Position numbers and translations under genes: made by a program
Shown here: in pieces, positions 1 through 7,354 of the stretch
How the letters are laid out: every line of letters begins with the position of its first letter
How positions within the stretch are numbered: position 1 is the first letter of the stretch
Notes under the pieces: generated by a model
What the model was told of the DNA's origin: nothing
Database searches by the model: none
The model's input: only the letters and a program-made list of their open reading frames with translations
From: Pseudomonadota bacterium
Lineage (GTDB): Bacteria > Myxococcota_A > UBA796 > SXON01
Reading direction: 5' to 3'
Assembly: GCA_005776735.1 (NCBI GenBank)
Contig: SXOM01000611.1
Span: forward strand, 1-12,780
Length of the DNA: 12,780 nt

Positions 1-1819
<1,819 letters not shown>

Positions 1820-1824
1820 CTGCA

Positions 1825-1829
1825 CTCCC
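1825..1829 (-). promoter_or_regulatory. Shine-Dalgarno of glmS (GGGAG)
   Basis: GGGAG lies five bases before the glmS ATG, inside a 21-base gap that also holds the palindromic run CCGGCCGGCCGG. It is the clearest ribosome-binding site in the window. The genes with an upstream GTTA element mostly lack one, which fits glmS being an internal operon gene translated from a leadered message. Confidence 0.6.
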
Positions 1830-1840
1830 GGCCGGCCGGC

Positions 1841-2389
1841 TTAGCCCAGCGCACGACCGAACGCGATGCCGAGCACACCGCGTGCCAGGTCGGCCCCCGG
1901 GTCGAACCGCACGTGGGCGGCGGCGGCCAGGCGCGCCGCCAGCCGCACCCGCGCCCCCTGCCGGCCGAGCGGGTCGTGGTCCCAGTCGCGGATCACCTGG
2001 AGGTTCCAGTCGACCGTGAACTCCGCGGTGGAGAGGTCGTCGAAGCACAGCTCCACGAGCGCGTCGCCCTCGTCGACCCGCCGGGGCGGCGGCACGTCGA
2101 GGTCGGCCAGCGCCGCGGCGAGGAGGCCCAGGCCGGCGCACCGGACACGCGTGGAGGGCACCGGGAAGAAGTCCGCGAGGTCCTGCACCCGGTCGGCCTG
2201 CGGGCGGGCCGGCAGGACCCCCACCATCTGCCCCAGCCGCGCCGCCGCCACGCGCACCGGCGAGCTCGGCGGCAACCCCTCGAGCTCGGCGAACCCGTCC
2301 ACCGCGGTGAGCGGCCCGCGGGCGTCGTGGCAGAACGCCGACACGAGCAGCTCCCGGTCGAGCAGCTCCCGCCACAGCGGGCCGCTCAT
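1841..2389 (-). CDS. Small histidine-kinase-like (HisKA / ChpT-like) putative phosphotransfer protein
   Basis: This 182-residue protein starts MSGPLWRELL and carries FCHDARGPLTAVDGFAEL at residues 19-36. That matches the H-box of histidine kinase dimerisation domains (consensus HELRTPLT), with His21 as the candidate phospho-acceptor. The remaining 140 residues show no recognisable N box or DxGxG ATP-binding motif. The stretch DPLGRQGARVRLAARLAAAA (139-158) faintly recalls the last lid-plus-helix part of an HATPase domain. There is no sensor, receiver or membrane segment. By family knowledge, such an H-box followed by a degenerate ATPase fold is the design of ChpT-type histidine phosphotransferases, which relay phosphate between response regulators; assignment here is inference. 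Its ATG overlaps the coaD stop (ATGA), so it is translationally coupled to coaD and followed by glmS. The longer frame reaching upstream to 3325 is rejected because it would run through coaD. The product could instead be a degenerate kinase remnant. Confidence 0.6.
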   Translation of the reverse strand: MSGPLWRELLDRELLVSAFCHDARGPLTAVDGFAELEGLPPSSPVRVAAARLGQMVGVLPARPQADRVQDLADFFPVPSTRVRCAGLGLLAAALADLDVPPPRRVDEGDALVELCFDDLSTAEFTVDWNLQVIRDWDHDPLGRQGARVRLAARLAAAAHVRFDPGADLARGVLGIAFGRALG

Positions 2390-2865
2390 CGGCCGAGCGC
2401 GCCGCGGAGCGCCACCAACGACGGCGCCGGCAGCCACGACGACGCGTCGCCCCCCGCCGCCACGATCTCGCGCATGAGCGAGCTCGACACGTAGGCCAGG
2501 GCGGGGTCGGTGAGGACGAAGACCGTCTCCACGCCCGGCGCCAACGTGCGGTTGGCGTGGGCCTGGGGCACCTCGAACGCGAAGTCGGCGGTGTCGCGCA
2601 GGCCGCGCAGGATGGCCACCGCGCCGATGCTGCGGGCGTGGTCGACGGTCAGTCCCTCGTAGCTCTGCACCACGACGTCCCCGAGCCCTGCGCACGCCGC
2701 ACGACACAGCTCGATCCGGACCGGGAGCGGCAGGACGCGCTGCTTCTTCGGGTTGTGGCCGATCCCGATCACCACCCGGTCGAACACGCGCAGCCCGCGC
2801 CGCACGATGTCGACGTGACCGAGGGTGATCGGGTCGAAGCTCCCGGCGAACAGGGCAGCGCGCAT
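2386..2865 (-). CDS. coaD: Pantetheine-phosphate adenylyltransferase (CoaD)
   Basis: CoaD transfers AMP from ATP to 4'-phosphopantetheine, giving dephospho-CoA, the penultimate step of CoA synthesis in the cytoplasm. The 159 residues match the family length. N-terminal AGSFDPITLGHVDIVRRG holds the nucleotidyltransferase TxGH motif. AILRGLRDTADFAFEVPQAH matches the family pattern RGLRxxxDFxxE, and the C-terminal SSSLMREI corresponds to the conserved SSSxxREI segment. The ATG at 2865 is supported by the family's N-terminus and by a GTTA element nine bases upstream. The gene begins 15 bases after the stop of the TPR protein and its TGA overlaps the start of the phosphotransfer gene by four bases. 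The GTTA element in the short gap suggests that coaD can be transcribed from its own promoter, with the phosphotransfer protein and glmS following. Confidence 0.96.
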   Translation of the reverse strand: MRAALFAGSFDPITLGHVDIVRRGLRVFDRVVIGIGHNPKKQRVLPLPVRIELCRAACAGLGDVVVQSYEGLTVDHARSIGAVAILRGLRDTADFAFEVPQAHANRTLAPGVETVFVLTDPALAYVSSSLMREIVAAGGDASSWLPAPSLVALRGALGR

Positions 2866-2874
2866 ACTGCCCCG

Positions 2875-2878
2875 TAAC
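2875..2878 (-). promoter_or_regulatory. GTTA element upstream of coaD (putative -10)
   Basis: GTTA followed by CGGGG sits nine bases before the coaD ATG, between the TPR stop codon and the start. TTA occurs only here on the minus strand. It belongs to a set of five such elements in the window and probably marks a -10 box of a nearly leaderless transcript. No -35 box is evident. Confidence 0.5.
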
Positions 2879-2880
2879 CG

Positions 2881-4668
2881 CTACTTGTCGCCGAGGAGCC
2901 ACCAGCCGCCGGGCCGGTCGCCGTAGTACCGCGTCAGCAACTTCTTGAACCGGGGCGTCTCCCGCATGGTCTTGAACGCGGGGTCGACGCGGATGTCCTG
3001 CTGGAACTCGATGTTGTGGAGCGTGTCGAGCTTCCGCATCGTCTGGAGCGACTTCTTCAGGAAGCGGTACGACTCCTCCTCCTTGCCCATCAGCGCGTAG
3101 ATCTTGGCGCGATGCAGGTCGGCGTACGGGTCGTCCGGCAGCTCGCGCTCCAGGCGCTTCATGATCGCCAGCGCCTCCTCGAAGCGCCCCTGATGCGCGA
3201 CGCACAACGCGAGGTTCACGTAGGTGTTGGACTCGTTGGGCTCGAACATCAGGGAGGTGCGGTAGAGCTCCTCCTCCTTTTCGTAGTCGCCGAGGCGCTT
3301 GTACACCAACGCGAGGTTGTTCCACTCGGCGCCGCTGGTGCCGTCGAGCTGGATCATCCTGTCGTAGGTGGCCTTTGCGCTGTCGAAGTCCATCGCCAGG
3401 TACTCGTAGTACGCCTTGACCGACAACCCGTAGAGGTTGTCGGGGTCCAGCCGGAGGAGCTGGCGGCTGAGGTCGAGCTGGCGCTGGATCTCCTGGGCTT
3501 CACGCCGCGCGTCCTCGGTGTCGTACCAGTCGGTCAGGCCCCAGCCTTCGGTCACCTCGACCGACTGCGGCTGCTCGGTCTGTTCGCCCTCGGGGTCGGC
3601 CGCCGGGTCGGCCAGCTCGTCGATGCCCTCCTCGACCTCCTCGGTGGGGGTGAGCGTCTCGGTCTTGCCGAGCTCCTCGACCTGGATCGACGCGGCCGGC
3701 TCGGCCTTGCGCGGGCGGGGATCGGCCGCGCGCGGCGTGGCCCCGACCCGCTTCCCGCCGCCCACGTCGGTGATCGGCCCCGGACTCCCGGCGGGCAGGT
3801 AGTAGCTGTCGACCCGGGTGTCCGAGGTCTTCTTCTGGCGTTCGAGGGTGACATACCCCGACTCCTCTCCGGCGGTGTCGCCGGTCAGGAGCCGGCGCAG
3901 GTACTCCGCCGACGGCTCCGGAGCGCTGGGCCCGCCGCCGGTGATCATCGCGACGATGGAGAGGAGCAGCGAAACCTGGAGGCCGAGCACGCCGACCGCG
4001 GTGATCACCAGGGGCAGGACCACCGTGGACTGGTCCACGATCCAGCGCGGGAGCCGGAACCGGCGAACCCGCAGCGCGTCGACCGCGACGCGCCCGTCGC
4101 GCAACTGGGCATGCGCATCCCCGAGCGACGCCTGCCCGGCGCGGCCCTCGACCACCAAGGTGCCCCCTTCTTCGCGCACGACGAGGTTGGCGGGGGGCCG
4201 GCCGGGGGTCAGAAACGCGAGGCCCTGCACGAGGTGCTCGAGGCCCGCGAAGATCGGCATCAGCCCGAGGAAGACGAACCCGCCGGGCAGCACGTAGAAG
4301 CCGTAGCCGAGCACCGCGACGCCGAAGAGGACGAGCGCCACGCCGCGCACCACGAACGGCCAGGTGCGGAGCGAGCTCGGGTCGACCACGCCCGAGTCGA
4401 CGAGGCGGTCGTTGACCCGCACGCTCAGCAGCACCGCGTCGTGCCCCTCGGCGGCCGGGGCCCCCTGCGCACGCCACGCCCGCAGCACCATCCACCCCAC
4501 CAGGAGCGCGACGCCCACCACGATGCCGCTGCCGCCGAAGAACAGCTCGAGCCCCACCAGGCACAAGAGCACCGTCGCGCGCAACATCGCGCCGCCCACC
4601 CACGCCGCCGCGCTGGCCGACGGCGGGTGCGGACGCGGGTTGCCTCCAGGGGCCGTCGGGTCGCTCAC
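2881..4668 (-). CDS. Multi-pass membrane protein with C-terminal TPR repeats
   Basis: Not recognised as a named family. The 595-residue protein has hydrophobic segments near residues 30-64 (probably two helices), 105-123, 126-152 and 213-242. A low-complexity, Pro- and Glu-rich linker (about 245-380) follows, holding an acidic stretch TEEVEEGIDELADPAADPEG (342-361). Tetratricopeptide repeats occupy roughly 400-545, seen as LDPDNLYGLSVKAYYEYLA, then LAL-VYKRLGDYEKEEELYR and LALCVAHQGRFEEALAIMKR. The end, VDPAFKTMRETPRFKKLL, is a usual TPR-protein tail. The topology suggests a membrane anchor presenting a TPR scaffold; which side it faces is unclear. Start: GTG at 4668 is preferred because a GGTA lies ten bases upstream, matching the window's start-proximal motif. 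Alternatives are GTG 4674 and ATG 4587, the latter beginning directly at the first hydrophobic segment. An in-frame extension to 5223 would run through the divergent CinA-like gene and is rejected. It is the first gene of the minus-strand block. Confidence 0.85.
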   Translation of the reverse strand: MSDPTAPGGNPRPHPPSASAAAWVGGAMLRATVLLCLVGLELFFGGSGIVVGVALLVGWMVLRAWRAQGAPAAEGHDAVLLSVRVNDRLVDSGVVDPSSLRTWPFVVRGVALVLFGVAVLGYGFYVLPGGFVFLGLMPIFAGLEHLVQGLAFLTPGRPPANLVVREEGGTLVVEGRAGQASLGDAHAQLRDGRVAVDALRVRRFRLPRWIVDQSTVVLPLVITAVGVLGLQVSLLLSIVAMITGGGPSAPEPSAEYLRRLLTGDTAGEESGYVTLERQKKTSDTRVDSYYLPAGSPGPITDVGGGKRVGATPRAADPRPRKAEPAASIQVEELGKTETLTPTEEVEEGIDELADPAADPEGEQTEQPQSVEVTEGWGLTDWYDTEDARREAQEIQRQLDLSRQLLRLDPDNLYGLSVKAYYEYLAMDFDSAKATYDRMIQLDGTSGAEWNNLALVYKRLGDYEKEEELYRTSLMFEPNESNTYVNLALCVAHQGRFEEALAIMKRLERELPDDPYADLHRAKIYALMGKEEESYRFLKKSLQTMRKLDTLHNIEFQQDIRVDPAFKTMRETPRFKKLLTRYYGDRPGGWWLLGDK

Positions 4669-4732
4669 CGCCACAGCGTACCCGACCACGCGCCCCGGCG
4701 CGCGGCTCCGCGACACGGTGTTACCCGGCGGC
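4669..4732. promoter_or_regulatory. Divergent promoter region between the TPR gene and the CinA-like gene
   Basis: These 64 bases separate two divergently read genes and must hold both promoters. On the plus strand GTTA at 4720-4723 lies nine bases before the CinA-like ATG. On the minus strand GGTA (complement of 4679-4682) lies ten bases before GTG 4668. No recognisable TTGACA-type -35 box, operator repeat or Shine-Dalgarno is visible. Confidence 0.5.
4720..4723 (+). promoter_or_regulatory. GTTA element upstream of the CinA-like gene (putative -10)
   Basis: GTTAC is followed by nine bases and then the ATG at 4733. No Shine-Dalgarno occupies the spacer (CCCGGCGGC). It is one of five fixed-distance GTTA elements in the window. 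Confidence 0.5.
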
Positions 4733-5452
4733 ATGCCGACCGTGGGCGTGGCCATCATCGGGAACGAGATCCTCTCCGGCAAGTACGCCGACGAGAACAC
4801 GCCCTGGCTGGCCCGCCGGCTCCGCGAGCTCGGCGCCGACCTGCTGCGCGTGGCGGTGGTGCCCGACACCCTCGGCGACATCGCCGCCGAGGTGGCGGCC
4901 CAGGCCGCGCGGTACGACGTGGTGCTCACGACCGGCGGAGTGGGCCCCACCCACGACGACATCACCTTCGCCGGGGTCGCGCAGGCGTTCGCCGTGCCGC
5001 TGCACCACCACCCCGAGCTGGTGGCGGTGCTGCGTACGCGCATGGGCGACGCGTGCAACGCCGCGGCCCTCCGCATGGCCGAGGTGCCCGAAGGGAGCAC
5101 GCTGTGGTGGGACGGCGGCGTGCGTTTCCCCACGGTGGTGTGTCGGAACGTGGCCATCTTTCCCGGCGTACCGTCGCTTCTGCGCCTGAAGTTCGACAAG
5201 GTGGCGCACCGCTTCGCCGGCACCCCCTACGGCCTGGTGCGCCTGCGCACCGAGGCCACCGAGTCGGCCATCGCCGAGCGGCTCACCGCGGCCCAGGATC
5301 GGCACCCCACCGTGACGATCGGCAGCTACCCGCGCCTGGACGAGGTGCCGGTCCACGTGGTGCTCACGCTCGAGAGCCGCGACGCGGCCGCGCTCGAAGC
5401 CTGCGCCGAGGAGCTCGTCGCGGCGGGCGTGGGCGAGCGCCTTCCCGGATGA
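4733..5452 (+). CDS. CinA N-terminal/MoaB-MogA-like domain protein (COG1058 type)
   Basis: This 239-residue protein is a stand-alone version of the molybdopterin-binding-fold domain found at the N-terminus of CinA. GNEILSGKYADEN (10-22) and LTTGGVGPTHDD (65-76) are the family's nucleotide or phosphate-binding signatures, and FPGVP (143-147) is the conserved downstream loop. In CinA and in the equivalent domain of eukaryotic FLAD1, the fold hydrolyses ADP-ribose or FAD; the exact substrate here is unknown. The C-terminal nicotinamide-mononucleotide deamidase domain of full-length CinA is missing, so a pncC-like role is not supported. The ATG at 4733 is chosen because the family N-terminus begins just before the GNEIL motif, and it follows a GTTA element. 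Its TGA overlaps the murJ ATG (ATGA at 5449-5452), so the two are very likely co-transcribed and coupled. Confidence 0.88.
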   Translation: MPTVGVAIIGNEILSGKYADENTPWLARRLRELGADLLRVAVVPDTLGDIAAEVAAQAARYDVVLTTGGVGPTHDDITFAGVAQAFAVPLHHHPELVAVLRTRMGDACNAAALRMAEVPEGSTLWWDGGVRFPTVVCRNVAIFPGVPSLLRLKFDKVAHRFAGTPYGLVRLRTEATESAIAERLTAAQDRHPTVTIGSYPRLDEVPVHVVLTLESRDAAALEACAEELVAAGVGERLPG

Positions 5453-7269
5453 GCGGCGGCCGCAACGCAGCGCTCGGCATCGGGATCGCGAACCTCTTCG
5501 GGCGCCTCACCGGCCTCGCCCGCGACGTGATCTTCGCCGCGGTCTTCGGCGCCGGCTCGGTCAGCGATGCCTACAACGCCGCGCTGCGCGTGCCGCAGCT
5601 CTTGCGCGAGCTGGTGGCCGAGGGGTCGCTGCAGAACGTGATCGTGCCGGCGTTCTCGGACACCGCCGAGCGCGAGGGCGTCGCCGCCGCGTGGAAGCTC
5701 GCCGAGGCGGTGCTCGGCGTGCTCCTGGTGGTGCTCGGGGTGGCCACCCTCGCCTTCTGGGCGTTGGCCGACGGGTGGGTGCAGCTCGTCGCGTCCGGGT
5801 TCGCGGCCGACCCCGACAAGCTCGCCTTGGCGGCCACGCTCACGCGCTGGTTGTCGCCGTTTCTGGCCGGGCTCTCGCTCGCGGCCTACTTCGGCGGCCT
5901 GCTCAACAGCCGCGGCCGGTTCTTCGTACCGGCGCTCGCGCAGAACGTGCTCAACCTCGGGGTCATCGCCGCCTGTGTCGTCGGGCCGTGGTGGGCGGCC
6001 CGGGGCGGGCCCGATGCCATCGTCGTCGTCGCCGCGCTCACCACGCTCACCGGCTTTGTGCAGGCGGGGCTCTGCGTACCGCCGCTGTGGCGCGAAGGGT
6101 TCCGCTTCCGGCCCTCGTTCTCCGGCCACCCCGCGCTCGGACGGCTCCTGGTCTGGTTCGGGACGGCGCTCGTCGGCGTGGTCACCGTGCAGTTCAACCT
6201 GCTCGTGGAGTCGCAGTGGGCGTCGGACTTCGGCGACGGCGTGCTCACGTGGTTGCTCGGCAGCTTCCGGCTGGTGCAGCTCCCGCTGGCGCTGGTGGCC
6301 GGGAGCCTGGCGACCACGCTGTTGCCCGAGCTCAGCGCCGCCTGGTCGCGGGGCGAAGCCGACGGGAGCGGCGCGCTCTTGACCCGTGCGCTCCGCACCC
6401 ACGCGTCGCTCGTGGTGCCGGCGGCGGTGGGCCTGGGTGTCCTGGCCGAGCCGATCGTCGGCCTGGTGTACGAGCGCGGGGCCTTCGATCACGCCGACAC
6501 CGTCGGCACGGCGTCGATGTTGCGGATGTACGCGTGGGCCTGCTACGGCATCTGCCTGCACCGCATCCTCGTGCCGGTCTGCTACGCCATCGGCCGGCCG
6601 CGGCTCCCGATGTGGCTGAGCCTCGGGGCGATGGGCGCGAAGATCCCGGTCGTCCTGGTGCTCACCCGCGGGGCGGGCCTCGGCGCCGACGCGCTCCCGC
6701 TCTCCCACGCCGTCACCGTCACGACCGAGTGTGTCGGCCTCTTCTGGGGCCTGCGCACGCTCCTCGCGGGGCGCGGCCTCGGTGGACACCACGTCCGCGT
6801 GGGCCTCGCCGCCGGGGCGATGGGCGCGGTGGCCTGGGCCCTGTCGGACCGTGCGCACGTGCTCGTGGTGGTGCTCGCCGCCGGGGCGGTCTACGGCGTG
6901 CTCGCCGCGGCGCTCGGCGTGCTCGCGCTGCCCGCGCGCGGCAAGCCCCTGGTGCCCCCGTTCGTCGACCCCGCGACCGCCGCGCTCCTGGAGCGTGCGC
7001 GCACCGAGGTGGTGCACCCCACCGCCGACGCGCTCCACTTCGGTCCCGACGCCTATGTGGTTCGGGTGGTCGACGCCGCGTTGGTGCTCCGCCCCGCGGG
7101 CACCGACGGTGTGCGCGCGGCGGCCACCGCCGACGCCGGCGCCGACGGCTTCGGCATCCGTCCCGGCCCGGCACCGCGCCTCGTCGCGATCCGCCTGGGC
7201 GGCCTCCGGTTCACGCTCACCGCCGACGCCCCCGACGCCCCGGTCTGGCTGGACCTCCCCAAGAGATAG
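5449..7269 (+). CDS. murJ: Lipid II flippase MurJ with a C-terminal soluble extension
   Basis: MurJ is the inner-membrane MOP-superfamily flippase that moves lipid-linked peptidoglycan precursor (lipid II) to the periplasmic face. The N-terminal GRLTGLARDVIFAAVFGAG, then DAYNAALRVPQLLRELVAEG, match the MurJ signature. Arg19, Arg25 and Arg53 align by position with E. coli residues R18, R24 and R52 that are important for function. Many hydrophobic segments run to about residue 495, where typical MurJ proteins of 510-530 residues end. From about 500 to 606 the protein is hydrophilic, with no predicted membrane helix, and ends TLTADAPDAPVWLDLPKR. It contains a Gly- and Ala-rich stretch (VRAAATADAGADGFG, roughly 550-565). 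The frame continues unbroken, so it is an extension, not a second gene. The ATG overlaps the preceding stop. The gap after it contains candidate terminator hairpins. Confidence 0.93.
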   Translation: MSGGRNAALGIGIANLFGRLTGLARDVIFAAVFGAGSVSDAYNAALRVPQLLRELVAEGSLQNVIVPAFSDTAEREGVAAAWKLAEAVLGVLLVVLGVATLAFWALADGWVQLVASGFAADPDKLALAATLTRWLSPFLAGLSLAAYFGGLLNSRGRFFVPALAQNVLNLGVIAACVVGPWWAARGGPDAIVVVAALTTLTGFVQAGLCVPPLWREGFRFRPSFSGHPALGRLLVWFGTALVGVVTVQFNLLVESQWASDFGDGVLTWLLGSFRLVQLPLALVAGSLATTLLPELSAAWSRGEADGSGALLTRALRTHASLVVPAAVGLGVLAEPIVGLVYERGAFDHADTVGTASMLRMYAWACYGICLHRILVPVCYAIGRPRLPMWLSLGAMGAKIPVVLVLTRGAGLGADALPLSHAVTVTTECVGLFWGLRTLLAGRGLGGHHVRVGLAAGAMGAVAWALSDRAHVLVVVLAAGAVYGVLAAALGVLALPARGKPLVPPFVDPATAALLERARTEVVHPTADALHFGPDAYVVRVVDAALVLRPAGTDGVRAAATADAGADGFGIRPGPAPRLVAIRLGGLRFTLTADAPDAPVWLDLPKR

Positions 7270-7271
7270 CG

Positions 7272-7279
7272 GGGGCGCC
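7272..7279 (+). other. GGGGCGCC box two bases after murJ
   Basis: The octamer GGGGCGCC begins two bases after the murJ TAG. The same octamer occurs just after the stop of the lipoprotein gene and after the methyltransferase gene, plus a second copy before the DUF547 gene. I saw no copy inside a plus-strand gene. It could be part of a termination or processing stem. Confidence 0.3.
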
Positions 7280-7309
7280 GCGCCGCGCCCGGCCGCCCGG
7301 TCGCGGCCG
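7273..7309 (+). terminator. Two overlapping hairpins after murJ, no T-tract
   Basis: GGGCGC (7273-7278) can pair with GCGCCC (7285-7290) around a six-base loop. Next, CGGCCGC (7290-7296) pairs with GCGGCCG (7303-7309) around another six-base loop. Neither is followed by a run of T, so a classical intrinsic terminator is uncertain; GC-rich genomes often form such stems by chance. The rest of the 85-base gap (7270-7354) ends with the GTTA element of the next gene. Confidence 0.3.
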
Positions 7310-7339
7310 AGGCGGGCGCGCGGCGCGCGCTCCGCGCAC

Positions 7340-7343
7340 GTTA
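7340..7343 (+). promoter_or_regulatory. GTTA element upstream of the FG-GAP lipoprotein (putative -10)
   Basis: GTTACAACCT lies with GTTA eleven bases before the ATG at 7355. The surrounding region is GC-rich, so TTA stands out. No Shine-Dalgarno is seen in the spacer. Confidence 0.5.
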
Positions 7344-7354
7344 CAACCTGGGCG

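Noticed and set aside
1820..1840. A glmS ribozyme-type riboswitch upstream of glmS
   Set aside because: Only 21 bases separate glmS from the preceding stop, which is too short. The ribozyme is mainly known from Gram-positive bacteria.
4675..5223. Upstream start for the TPR protein as far as 5223
   Set aside because: The extra part is antisense to the CinA-like gene and lacks hydrophobic or family features. GTG 4668 with a GGTA ten bases upstream, or ATG 4587, are better.
3016..5448. Long in-frame upstream extension of murJ on the plus strand (open frame from 3016)
   Set aside because: It would run antisense to the TPR protein and across the CinA-like gene. The MurJ N-terminus starts cleanly at 5449 with its family signature.
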